Part shown: positions 17,244 through 25,437 of the stretch, piece after piece | How the letters are laid out: each line of letters begins with the position of its first letter | Numbering within the stretch: the stretch's first letter is position 1 | NCBI GenBank assembly: GCA_018242365.1 | Contig: JAFECB010000013.1 | Span: 1-38,292 of the forward strand | Direction: 5' to 3' | Source: Pseudomonadota bacterium | GTDB taxonomy: Bacteria; Pseudomonadota; Gammaproteobacteria; Xanthomonadales; Xanthomonadaceae | Length of the DNA stretch: 38,292 nt | Made by a program: the position numbers and the translations under genes | The notes under the pieces: model-generated | Databases searched by the model: none | Told to the model about the DNA's origin: nothing | What the model saw: the letters and a program-made list of their open reading frames with translations, nothing else

Positions 17244-19130
17244 TTACTGCGGCGTATCGTCCAGATAGGTATACGCCGTCAGCCCCGCTTCCAGCGCCGC
17301 CTTCAGCTGCTCGCCCTGCTCGGCGGACAACTGCGCGGCATCGACCTTGGCGGCGTATTCGCGGCGCAGCTCGTCGAGCTTGTAGCCGACGTAATCCAGC
17401 ATCACGTCGGTAGTGTCGCCACGCCGCTGCTGGCTGATCGCCACCTCACCACCCACGCAACGCACCTCGATCGCATCGGTGTCGCCGAACAGGTTGTGGA
17501 TGTCGCCGAGGATTTCCTGATAGGCACCGACAAGGAAGAAGCCCAGCCGGTACTGCTCACCCTGGCGCAGGGCGTGCAAGGGCAGCGAGCTGTCGAGGTC
17601 TTCATTCTCGACGTAGGTGTCGATCTTGCCGTCGGAGTCGCAGGTCAGGTCGGCGATGATGCCGCGCCGGCTCGGTGCTTCATCGAGCCGTTCGATCGGC
17701 ACGATCGGGAACACCTGGTCGATTGCCCACACGTCCGGCATCGATTCGAACACGCTGAAATTGACGAAGTACTTGTCGACCAGCCGCTCGTTGAGTTCAT
17801 CGAGCAGGTCGCGGTGGCTCTTTTCGTCATACGTCAGTCTCGCCTTGACCGCATGGGCAATCGCGTAGAACAGGTCATCGATGCGCGCACGCTGGACCAG
17901 ATCAAGCTGACCCAGCGTGTACAAACTCAAGCCCTCCGCATGCGCTTGCGAGGCTTCGTGGAACACCTCCACCGCCGGCCGCTGCGCCATTTCGGAATGC
18001 AGCTCACGCAGTTGCCGTACCGGCGTGGATTCGTCGGCATGCGGATCCGGCACCCGCCCTTCCGGCGCCTGCTCCACTTCGCTGACATTGGCCACCAGCA
18101 CCGCATGGTGGGCGGTCATCGCGCGCCCGCACTCGGTGAGGATGCGCGGCGGCGGCAGGCCTTCGCTGGCACAGGCCTCGGCCAGTGGCTGCACGATGCT
18201 GGAGGCGTAATGGTGGATGCCGTAATTGACCGAGTTGTAGCTGCGCGAGCGGGTGCCTTCGTAATCGATGCCGAGGCCGCCACCGACATCGACGTGGCTG
18301 ATCTTCGCGCCCAATTGCGACAGCTCGACGAAATAACGGGTGGCCTCGCGCATGCCGGCGGCGATGTCGCGCACATTGGAAATCTGGCTGCCCATGTGGA
18401 AATGCAGCAATTGCAGGCAATCGCCCATGCCGGAATCGCGAAGCTCCTTCCACAGGGTCAGCAACTGGCGCGGATCGAGACCGAACTTGGCCTTGTCGCC
18501 ACCGCTGTTCTGCCACTTGCCTGCCCCCAGCGACGCCAGCCGCATGCGTACGCCCAGCCCCGGCTTGATGCCGAGCGCGGCCGCTTCTTCCAGCGCCACT
18601 TTCAGTTCGGAGGGCTTCTCGATGACGATGTAGGTTTCCAGCCCCAGCTTGCGCCCGATCAGCGCCAGCCGGATGTACTCACGATCCTTGTAACCATTGC
18701 AGACGATGGTGCCGCCCGGCCGGCTGAGCGCCAGCACCGCCATCAATTCCGGCTTGCTGCCGGCTTCCAGCCCGAAGCCTTCACCGTGGTGGCTGGCCAG
18801 GGTGCCCGCCACGCCGGCGTGCTGGTTGACCTTGATCGGGTAGATCGCGGTGTAGCCGCCGGGGTAATCCCAATCGCGCTGCGCCTGCGCGAAGGCCACC
18901 TGCAGCTTGCGCAGGCGATCGCCCAACACGTCGGGGAAGCGCACCAGCATCGGCAGCTTCGCACCTTGCGCCTGCGCGGTCTCGATGACCGTCGACAAGG
19001 CGACTTCCGGGCCCGCCGCGCCTTTCGGCCGCACCACCATGCGGCCATGGCCATCGACGTCGAAATAACCATCCGACCAATGCGGAATCGAATAGGTCTT
19101 GCGGGCGAGGTCGGTCGACCAATGGGACAT
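17244..19130 (-). CDS. speA: biosynthetic arginine decarboxylase
   Basis: SpeA converts arginine to agmatine, the first step of the arginine route to polyamines. The 628-residue protein has the alanine-racemase-like barrel with the PLP lysine K100 in AIYPIKVNQH, HFHMGSQ, VDVGGGLGIDYEGT and ECGRAMTAHHA, plus the family insert and C-terminal domain. ATG 19130 (MSHWSTDLARKTYSIPHW) matches the usual family start; an upstream in-frame start would add seven residues. It diverges from speE. Neither agmatinase, agmatine deiminase nor speD is in the window, so the remaining steps must be encoded elsewhere. Confidence 0.95.
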   Translation of the reverse strand: MSHWSTDLARKTYSIPHWSDGYFDVDGHGRMVVRPKGAAGPEVALSTVIETAQAQGAKLPMLVRFPDVLGDRLRKLQVAFAQAQRDWDYPGGYTAIYPIKVNQHAGVAGTLASHHGEGFGLEAGSKPELMAVLALSRPGGTIVCNGYKDREYIRLALIGRKLGLETYIVIEKPSELKVALEEAAALGIKPGLGVRMRLASLGAGKWQNSGGDKAKFGLDPRQLLTLWKELRDSGMGDCLQLLHFHMGSQISNVRDIAAGMREATRYFVELSQLGAKISHVDVGGGLGIDYEGTRSRSYNSVNYGIHHYASSIVQPLAEACASEGLPPPRILTECGRAMTAHHAVLVANVSEVEQAPEGRVPDPHADESTPVRQLRELHSEMAQRPAVEVFHEASQAHAEGLSLYTLGQLDLVQRARIDDLFYAIAHAVKARLTYDEKSHRDLLDELNERLVDKYFVNFSVFESMPDVWAIDQVFPIVPIERLDEAPSRRGIIADLTCDSDGKIDTYVENEDLDSSLPLHALRQGEQYRLGFFLVGAYQEILGDIHNLFGDTDAIEVRCVGGEVAISQQRRGDTTDVMLDYVGYKLDELRREYAAKVDAAQLSAEQGEQLKAALEAGLTAYTYLDDTPQ

Positions 19131-19176
19131 GGCAGGCATCCGGATAGGCACAATCAGGCCCGCATTCTACTAGCGG

Positions 19177-19182
19177 TACAAT
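19177..19182 (+). promoter_or_regulatory. candidate -10 box for speE
   Basis: TACAAT lies 148 bases upstream of the speE start. The hexamer 17 bases upstream does not resemble a -35, so the call rests on the -10 alone. If it is used, the whole palindromic repeat pair at 19198-19309 lies in the speE leader RNA. Confidence 0.35.
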
Positions 19183-19197
19183 GCGCGCCGTTTCAAG

Positions 19198-19309
19198 CCC
19201 CTCTCCCGCCGGGAGAGGGGTTGGGGTGAGGGTTCGGCGTCCGCAAGCCGCCGAATACCGCACCGGACCCTCATCCGCCCTCCGGGCACCTTCTCCCGGA
19301 TGGAGAAGG
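19198..19309. repeat. inverted pair of REP-like palindromes in the speA/speE intergenic region
   Basis: The first unit has perfect 10-base arms CCCCTCTCCC/GGGAGAGGGG around GCC, followed by TTGGGGTGAGGGT. The second unit lies in opposite orientation, starting ACCCTCATCC and holding GCCC/GGGC and CCTTCTCC/GGAGAAGG hairpins. TTCGGCG (19233-19239) and CGCCGAA (19249-19255) form a third stem between them. The layout resembles paired REP elements (BIMEs). This family of sequence recurs between genes in many xanthomonad genomes. Confidence 0.8.
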
Positions 19310-19329
19310 CAGAACAAGGAACCACCACC

Positions 19330-20184
19330 ATGACTGAGCCGACCTGGCTGCACGAACACTTCGACACGTCCGGCTCGTCAATCGGTTTTCGGGTGACGCG
19401 CAAGCTGGACGAAGTGCAGTCGCCGTTCCAGAAGATCGAGATCTTCGAATCGACCGACTGGGGCAATGTCATGCTGATCGACGGCGCGATGATGCTGACC
19501 AGCCGCGACAATTTCCTCTACCACGAAATGATGTCGCACCCGGCGCTGTTCACCCATGCCGCTCCCAGGCGCGTGGTGATCATCGGCGGCGGCGATTGCG
19601 GCACCTTGCGTGAAGTGCTGCGGCATCCGGGCGTCGAGAAGGCCGTCCAGTGCGACATCGACGAACAGGTGACGCGGATGGCCGAGAGATATTTCCCGGA
19701 ACTGTGCGAATCCAACAACGACCCCCGCGCCGAGCTGCTGTGGGACGACGGCATCGCCTACATGGCCAACTGCGCGCCGGACAGCGTGGACATCGTGATC
19801 GTCGATTCCACCGATCCGGTCGGCCCGGCCGAGGGCCTGTTCAACAAGGCATTCTTCGAAAGCTGCCATCGCGCCCTGAAGGCCGACGGCATCCTCGTCC
19901 AGCAGAGCGAATCGCCGCTGGTGCTGCTGGACCTGATCAAGGCCATGCGCGTGGAAATGGGCAAGGCCGGCTTCCACAGCTTCCAGACCCTGCCGTTCCC
20001 GCAGCCCTGCTATCCGACCGGCTGGTGGAGTTGCACGATGGCGAAGAAGGCAGCGGGTGCCGATTTCGGCTTCCGCGAGGCCGACGCACGCGACAAGCGC
20101 TTCGACACGCGCTATTACTCCGCAGAGCTGCACAAGGGCGCACAGGCACTGCCGCCGTTTGTCGCAAAGGCACTTTCCGAATAA
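19330..20184 (+). CDS. speE: spermidine synthase (polyamine aminopropyltransferase)
   Basis: SpeE transfers the aminopropyl group of decarboxylated S-adenosylmethionine to putrescine. The 284-residue protein shows the N-terminal beta domain (DGAMMLTSRDNFLYHEMMSH), the nucleotide-binding IIGGGDCGTLREVL and the catalytic DSTDPVGPAEGLF, and ends with PQPCYPTGWW and FDTRYYS typical of the family. AAGGA nine bases upstream fixes ATG 19330; an upstream in-frame ATG at 19300 lies at the end of the repeat region. It pairs functionally with the divergent speA. Confidence 0.95.
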   Translation: MTEPTWLHEHFDTSGSSIGFRVTRKLDEVQSPFQKIEIFESTDWGNVMLIDGAMMLTSRDNFLYHEMMSHPALFTHAAPRRVVIIGGGDCGTLREVLRHPGVEKAVQCDIDEQVTRMAERYFPELCESNNDPRAELLWDDGIAYMANCAPDSVDIVIVDSTDPVGPAEGLFNKAFFESCHRALKADGILVQQSESPLVLLDLIKAMRVEMGKAGFHSFQTLPFPQPCYPTGWWSCTMAKKAAGADFGFREADARDKRFDTRYYSAELHKGAQALPPFVAKALSE

Positions 20185-20262
20185 GCGACGGCCGTCGCAG
20201 GGCTGACGGGGCAAAAGGATTACCATCAGGCCGCGTCGGTCGTCACCGGCACCGGGAGGTTG

Positions 20263-22164
20263 ATGAGATCCGATCGGCCACACGTGAAGCTGATCCTGCT
20301 GCTGGCCCTATGGGTTTCGGCAGCCGTGGCCGCGCCTGCATCGACACCGGAGACCCAACCAGCGCCCACCCGGGCGGAGCAGTTCGACCGGGTGCTGGCG
20401 CGCGTGATCGGGCCAAGCTCGATGGACTCGACCTTCGAGGCCTATGGCTCCAACCTTGAACAACTGCACGCCCTGTTGCCGGCGGGCGACGTCCAGCGCG
20501 ACGTGCAATTCCGTTCCGTCTACTGCTCCAGCGACAAGTGGACGGACCTGCGCAAGGGCCTGGCCTACGCCGACGATGCCCAGCGCCGCGCACTGGCCAT
20601 CCACGATCTGGCATCGCAGGCGCGCGCCCAGTTCTGCCGGGTCAGCTTCGTGCAGTCGCTGGAAGGCACCCGCAAGGCGCTGGCCGATGCCGACAAGATG
20701 GTGGCGATGCTGCAGGGCTCACCGGAACGGCAGCTGCTTGGCGAGGGTTTGATGCTGCGCGGCGAACTGCTCTCGCAGCTGGGCGAGCAAGCCAAGGCCT
20801 TGCTGGATTTCCAGCGTGCCCGCGCCAGCTTCCGCGATTCCGGGATCGATCACGAGGTCGATGCGCTGATGCTGGACATCGCGATCACCTATCGCCGCAT
20901 CGGTGATTGGCCGCAGGCCGAACAGTACTTCACCAGCTCGTTGGCGCAGATGGAGGATCGCGGCAACTGGGAGCGCGTGTCCACCAACCTGATGCAGCTC
21001 GGCTACCTGTACGACGAATCGGGTAACGCAGCGCGGGCCAAGACCTCCTTCGAACGCGCCGCCGCAGTCTCCGACGAACACCACGACAACCTCGGCGTTG
21101 CCATCGCCCAGGTGGGGCTGGCATCGACCCAGGTTTCACTCGGCGAGTACGACGACGCACTGGCCTCTCTGACGGCGGCCCGTACGCACTTCGACGCGGA
21201 ACGCAATCACGACAACGACGACATGCTGCTGCTGGTCACCGGGCGGGCGCTGGCCGGCAAGGGCAAGCATGAAGAAGCACTCGCCAACTACCAGCGCGCC
21301 CTGCCGTTGATCCAGCACGACGGCAATCAGCGCTACCTCGCCTTGCTGTACCGGGCGAGATCGGCCAGCAAGGAAGCGCTGGGCCAACAAGCAGACGCGT
21401 TGACCGACTACAAGCGCTACAGCGACTTGCAATCGCAATTGCAGGGCAAGATGCGTTTCGAGCAGAGCCGCCTGCTGCAATACGAATACGAGATCCGACG
21501 TCGCGATTTCGAGAACCGTCGCCTGCGCGCGGAAGCGACCTCGCGCCTGCAACAGGTCAAGGCCCTCGAAAGCGTCCGCCGCTGGCAACGGCTGGCGATC
21601 CTGTTTGGCGCATTGCTGGTCACCTTGCTGATCTGGCTGGCCATCCGCCAATGGCGCAAATCACGCGCCTTGCGCACCCTGGCGATGACCGACCCATTGA
21701 CCGGCGTCGCCACTCGCCGCGCAATCGAATCGCTGATCGACCAGAAGCTGGCGCGCGCCGTGCACAGCGAGCATCCGCTGTGCGTGTTGATGCTCGACCT
21801 CGACCATTTCAAGGCGATCAACGACCGCTACGGCCATCCCGCCGGTGATCGCGTCCTGCAACGCCTCACCGCCGTCTGGACCCACCTGCTGCGAGTGAAT
21901 GACCGCCTCGGACGGGTTGGCGGCGAGGAGTTCCTGATCCTGTGCCCGGATGTCCACCTCGAACAAGCACGCGCCGTCGCCGACCGCCTGCTGGAAGCCA
22001 CCCGCGCGCAGACATTCCCCGACATCGATGCCAGCTTGATCGTTGCCGTGAGCATCGGCGTGGTCGAAGCCAGCCTGGGCGAATCCCGTGACGCGCTGGT
22101 CGCCCGTGTAGACGCAGCGTTGTATCGGGCCAAGCACAATGGCCGCGACCGGGTGGAATCCTGA
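20263..22164 (+). CDS. diguanylate cyclase with periplasmic TPR sensor region
   Basis: The 633-residue protein has a signal peptide (cleavage near residue 24), a periplasmic stretch of tetratricopeptide-like repeats (about 130-400), a coiled segment, a membrane span (about 445-465) and a cytoplasmic GGDEF domain. The active site reads GGEEF near residue 553 and is preceded by RVND, an intact RxxD inhibitory site, so active and feedback-controlled c-di-GMP synthesis is expected. The input signal is unknown. GGAGG lies only three bases before ATG 20263, which is close; a GTG at 20284 would give an equally good signal peptide but lacks a binding site. A GCGACGGCCGTCGC palindrome (20185-20198) separates it from speE. 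Confidence 0.9.
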   Translation: MRSDRPHVKLILLLALWVSAAVAAPASTPETQPAPTRAEQFDRVLARVIGPSSMDSTFEAYGSNLEQLHALLPAGDVQRDVQFRSVYCSSDKWTDLRKGLAYADDAQRRALAIHDLASQARAQFCRVSFVQSLEGTRKALADADKMVAMLQGSPERQLLGEGLMLRGELLSQLGEQAKALLDFQRARASFRDSGIDHEVDALMLDIAITYRRIGDWPQAEQYFTSSLAQMEDRGNWERVSTNLMQLGYLYDESGNAARAKTSFERAAAVSDEHHDNLGVAIAQVGLASTQVSLGEYDDALASLTAARTHFDAERNHDNDDMLLLVTGRALAGKGKHEEALANYQRALPLIQHDGNQRYLALLYRARSASKEALGQQADALTDYKRYSDLQSQLQGKMRFEQSRLLQYEYEIRRRDFENRRLRAEATSRLQQVKALESVRRWQRLAILFGALLVTLLIWLAIRQWRKSRALRTLAMTDPLTGVATRRAIESLIDQKLARAVHSEHPLCVLMLDLDHFKAINDRYGHPAGDRVLQRLTAVWTHLLRVNDRLGRVGGEEFLILCPDVHLEQARAVADRLLEATRAQTFPDIDASLIVAVSIGVVEASLGESRDALVARVDAALYRAKHNGRDRVES

Positions 22165-22173
22165 CAACGCCGT

Positions 22174-22191
22174 AATGCCCATCGCGGCATT
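22174..22191. repeat. small inverted repeat after the GGDEF gene
   Basis: AATGCC and GGCATT arms enclose CATCGC ten bases after the stop codon of the diguanylate cyclase gene. It may act as a weak terminator, but no T run follows. Confidence 0.3.
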
Positions 22192-22231
22192 GCCCCGCGC
22201 ATAATTGCGCACCGCCCCCGATAACGCACTC

Positions 22232-22927
22232 ATGCCGACGTTCTGGATCCGCTTCTATCAGCGCCAATGCCTGCTGCTTGTCGTCACCGGCCTGATCATC
22301 GCCTTCCTGTTCAAGGGCAACCACCTCGACCTGCTGCTGGCCGATCCGTTCTACAGTTTCGATGACTACCTGTGGCCCTACCGCGAGGCGTGGTGGGCCA
22401 AGACCCTGGTCCACAGCTGGTTCAAGGGTGTGCTGATCCTCGCCGCGATCGGTTTCCTGTGGACGGCATGGCGACACCGCCGTGCGGCTGATCGCCTGCG
22501 CTGGCGTTTCATCGCCGCCTCGATCATCGGCGTGCCCCTCATCGTCAGCCTGTGGAAACGCCGCAGCCCGATGCACTGCCCCTGGGACATCGACCGCTAC
22601 GGCGGTTATGCACCGTATTTCGATTTGCTGTCCTCATTCACCACCCATCCGGAACGGCCCGGACATTGCTTCCCGGCAGGATTCGTCTCCACCGCTGGTT
22701 GGTTGCTGGCGTTTGCCCTGCTCCGCTACCCGGAGAATCCCCGCTTCAGTCGCTACGCCGGTGGTGGCGCGGTTGTGATGTGCCTGTTCTTCGGCCTGGT
22801 CCAGCAAATGCGCGGCGCGCATCTGATGTCGCATGTCTTGTGGACAATCTGGCTGAGCTGGGCAATCGTGCTTGCACTGCACGCCATGCTTGGCACATGG
22901 CGACAGCCGCCTTCGCCGACTACCTGA
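22232..22927 (+). CDS. PAP2-superfamily membrane protein with altered C2 motif
   Basis: The 231-residue protein has about five to six membrane segments and the layout of type 2 phosphatidic acid phosphatase-like enzymes that act on lipid or lipid A phosphates. C1 is recognisable as KRRSPMHCPWD and C3 as QQMRGAHLMSH, keeping the Arg and His. C2, normally PSGH or FPAGH, reads CFPAGF, so the conserved His is Phe (codon TTC). This may weaken or change activity. It follows the diguanylate cyclase gene on the same strand; the upstream CATAAT (22200-22205) could be a -10. The substrate is unknown. Confidence 0.75.
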   Translation: MPTFWIRFYQRQCLLLVVTGLIIAFLFKGNHLDLLLADPFYSFDDYLWPYREAWWAKTLVHSWFKGVLILAAIGFLWTAWRHRRAADRLRWRFIAASIIGVPLIVSLWKRRSPMHCPWDIDRYGGYAPYFDLLSSFTTHPERPGHCFPAGFVSTAGWLLAFALLRYPENPRFSRYAGGGAVVMCLFFGLVQQMRGAHLMSHVLWTIWLSWAIVLALHAMLGTWRQPPSPTT

Positions 22928-22998
22928 ACCCTTCGGAATCTCGCACGACGCGTTGCCAATTCGCACCCCTGCGGTGTGCTCCCACAAGTGCAGCGATC

Positions 22999-23337
22999 CT
23001 ACAGCGCGTCGCCGTCCAGCTCGCCGGTGCGGATCCGCACCGCCCGCTCCAGGTCCCAGACGAACAGCTTGCCATCGCCGATCTTGCCGGTGCCGGCTGA
23101 TTTCAGGATCGCCTCGGTGACGGCCTCGACCTGATCATCGGTCACCGCGATCTCCAGTTTGATCTTGGGCAGGAAATCGACCACATACTCGGCACCGCGG
23201 TACAGCTCGGTATGGCCTTTCTGGCGACCGAAACCCTTGACCTCGGTGGCAGTGATCCCGGCCACGCCAACCTCGGCCAGCGCCTCGCGCACGTCATCGA
23301 GCTTGAACGGCTTGATCACCGCCATCACCATCTTCAT
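22999..23337 (-). CDS. glnB: nitrogen regulatory protein P-II
   Basis: P-II is the trimeric sensor of 2-oxoglutarate, ATP/ADP and glutamine status that tunes glutamine synthetase adenylylation, NtrB and ammonium uptake. The 112-residue protein is full length: MKMVMAVIKPFKLDDVREAL start, the T-loop TELYRGAEY with the uridylylated Tyr51, and GTGKIGDGKLFV. ATG 23337 has GGAG eight bases upstream; extra in-frame sequence upstream is not P-II-like. GlnB and GlnK cannot be told apart from this alone. In Pseudomonas glnK-amtB lies near the same ubiK and comM genes, but no amtB is here. Confidence 0.93.
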   Translation of the reverse strand: MKMVMAVIKPFKLDDVREALAEVGVAGITATEVKGFGRQKGHTELYRGAEYVVDFLPKIKLEIAVTDDQVEAVTEAILKSAGTGKIGDGKLFVWDLERAVRIRTGELDGDAL

Positions 23338-23487
23338 CGCAGCATCTCCCAAGGCAGGGCGCAGCATACCGCGCGCGGGTAAATTCCCGACGACAATACC
23401 CGGATTTTCCTGACCACCGGTTGCTGATTCCACCGAGTGCCGATATGCACGTGGACGCGCATGCTGGCCCTGCCACTGGAGGCCGCC

Positions 23488-23766
23488 ATGAATGCGTTAC
23501 GGATGATCGACCTGCACCAACTCGATGAGCTCGCGCGCCGGCTCGCCAACCTCGTCCCGCCGCCCCAGCACGACGGACGCGACGCGCTGCGCGAGAATTT
23601 CAAGATCGTCCTGCGCGATACCCTCGGCAGCCTGGGGCTGGTCAGTCGCACCGAATTCGAGCTGCAGCGGGTACAGCTTGCACTCACGCGCGACCGGCTT
23701 ACGGCGCTGGAAGCACAGTGGGGAACGTGGCGACGCCGCACGACGCACGACGTCCCCCGGCCGTGA
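23488..23766 (+). CDS. ubiK: ubiquinone biosynthesis accessory factor UbiK (BMFP family)
   Basis: UbiK is a small coiled-coil protein that binds UbiJ and lipids and helps the Ubi complex make ubiquinone aerobically. The 92-residue product has the family start IDLHQLDELARRLANLVPP, a central amphipathic part (LRENFKIVLRDTLGSLGLVSRTEFE) seen in pieces, and a C-terminal coiled coil (LTRDRLTALEAQ). GGAGG five bases before ATG 23488 supports the start; the ATG at 23503 is an alternative. comM follows 10 bases later. Confidence 0.85.
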   Translation: MNALRMIDLHQLDELARRLANLVPPPQHDGRDALRENFKIVLRDTLGSLGLVSRTEFELQRVQLALTRDRLTALEAQWGTWRRRTTHDVPRP

Positions 23767-23776
23767 GGCAGGCCCC

Positions 23777-25291
23777 ATGAACCTTGCGGTCGTGCACAGC
23801 CGCGCGCGGATCGGCGTCGAAGCACCTTCGGTGCGGGTCGAGGTCCATCTCGGCGGCGGCTTGCCGGCGATGTCGATCGTGGGACTGCCGGAAGCCGCGG
23901 TGCGCGAGGCCAAGGATCGCGTGCGTGCGGCGATCCAATGCGCCCAATTCGACTTTCCCGCACGCCGGATCACCATCAACCTGGCCCCGGCCGACCTGCC
24001 CAAGGATGGCGCGCGCTTCGACCTGGCGATCGCACTGGGCATCCTCGCCGCCAGCGGCCAGTTGTCGACGGAAGCACTGGAGGGATGGGAATTCCTCGGC
24101 GAGCTGGCACTCACCGGTGCGCTGCGTGGCTGTGACGGCGCCTTGCCCGCCGCGCTCGCGGCAGGAGCCAATGGCCACCGCCTGATCGTCCCGCCCGATA
24201 TCGGCGCGGAGGCCGCGCTGGCCTCCGGTGTCGAGGTGCGTTGTGCACGCACCTTGCTGGAGGTCTGCGCAGCCCTTGAAGACCGCATCACCTTGCCGCT
24301 GGCCACGCCGCAGGCTTGCATGCCAGCGCAAGCAGCCGATCTGGCCGATGTGCGTGGGCAGCCACGGGCAAGACGTGCACTGGAAATTGCCGCTGCGGGT
24401 GGCCACCATCTGCTGTTGATCGGCCCGCCCGGCAGCGGCAAGACCCTGCTCGCTTCCCGACTTGCCGGCATCCTGCCCGAGCTGTCCGAAACCGAGGCAC
24501 TGGAAGCCGCCAGCATTGCCTCGACCAGTGGCCACGGGCTCGACCTCACGCGCTGGCGACAACGGCCGTTTCGCGCCCCGCACCATACGGCCAGCGCGGT
24601 GGCGCTGGTCGGTGGCGGTGCCGATCCGCGCCCTGGCGAGATCTCGCTCGCCCACCTCGGCGTGCTGTTCCTCGACGAATTGCCGGAATGGAGTCGGCAT
24701 GCCCTTGAGGTGCTGCGCGAACCCCTGGAATCGGGCACCGTCGGCATTTCGCGGGCGGCACGCCATTGCGATTTCCCGGCACGCTTCCAATTGGTCGCGG
24801 CGATGAATCCCTGCCCCTGTGGCTGGGCCGGCGACCCCTCGGGGCGATGTCGATGCAGCGCGGACGCCATTCAGCGGTATTGCGCACGCATTTCCGGACC
24901 ACTGATGGAGCGGATCGACCTGCATGTCGATGTGCCACGCCTGTCACCCAGCCTGCTGCGTACGGATGCTGCAGCGGGAGAGCCCAGCATCAACGTCCGC
25001 CAGCGTGTCGCCGCCGCCCGCGCGCGCCAACACGCCCGCGACGGTCGACCCAATGCAAGGCTGGACCAAGGGCAAACCAATGCCGCTTGCCGCTTGCAAC
25101 CTCGCGACAGCCTGCTGCTGGAACGCGCCGTTGATGCCCTGCAGCTTTCGGCGCGCTCCCTGCACCGGATTCTGCGCGTGGCCAGGACCATCGCCGATCT
25201 TGATGGCAGTGACAGCATCGACACCGACCACCTCACCGAAGCGATTGGCTATCGCAGGTTGGAGCGCGGCATCGGCCAGCGGGCGGCGTGA
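23777..25291 (+). CDS. comM: ComM/YifB family Mg-chelatase-like AAA+ helicase
   Basis: ComM is a hexameric branch-migration helicase that helps integrate incoming DNA during natural transformation. The 504 residues comprise an N-terminal Lon-protease-like domain, Walker A GPPGSGKT, APHHTAS, Walker B LFLDELPE, a Cys cluster CPCGWAGDPSGRCRC and a C-terminal Mg-chelatase domain. ATG 23777 (MNLAVVHSRA) is the family start, with GAGG eight bases upstream. It is probably cotranscribed with ubiK. Its presence suggests, but does not prove, competence. Confidence 0.93.
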   Translation: MNLAVVHSRARIGVEAPSVRVEVHLGGGLPAMSIVGLPEAAVREAKDRVRAAIQCAQFDFPARRITINLAPADLPKDGARFDLAIALGILAASGQLSTEALEGWEFLGELALTGALRGCDGALPAALAAGANGHRLIVPPDIGAEAALASGVEVRCARTLLEVCAALEDRITLPLATPQACMPAQAADLADVRGQPRARRALEIAAAGGHHLLLIGPPGSGKTLLASRLAGILPELSETEALEAASIASTSGHGLDLTRWRQRPFRAPHHTASAVALVGGGADPRPGEISLAHLGVLFLDELPEWSRHALEVLREPLESGTVGISRAARHCDFPARFQLVAAMNPCPCGWAGDPSGRCRCSADAIQRYCARISGPLMERIDLHVDVPRLSPSLLRTDAAAGEPSINVRQRVAAARARQHARDGRPNARLDQGQTNAACRLQPRDSLLLERAVDALQLSARSLHRILRVARTIADLDGSDSIDTDHLTEAIGYRRLERGIGQRAA

Positions 25292-25325
25292 TGACCGGGG
25301 AACCTCCATCCACTCAGAAGTTCCC

Positions 25326-25407
25326 GCCAGCCATGAATGGCTGGCCACGCATCAATCATGCAAGTGATTGCTCGTGTGAGCCGAGTTCGGGCCCTGACCG
25401 GACTCGG
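25326..25407. terminator. two hairpins between convergent comM and SagB-like gene
   Basis: GCCAGCCAT/ATGGCTGGC (25326-25334 with 25337-25345) is a perfect 9-base inverted repeat. CCGAGTTCGG/CCGGACTCGG (25381-25390 with 25398-25407) forms a second 10-base stem with one G-T pair. They fill the space between two converging genes and could terminate both, though neither has a T run. Confidence 0.5.
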
Positions 25408-25437
25408 CGCGGGCTGACACCTCCGGGATGGCGTTGT

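Noticed and set aside
23338..23487. Sigma-54 promoter for glnB
   Set aside because: TGGCAG at the right kind of place lacks the TTGC half at proper spacing. A -10-like TATGCT (23363-23368, minus) is a weaker sigma-70 option without a -35.
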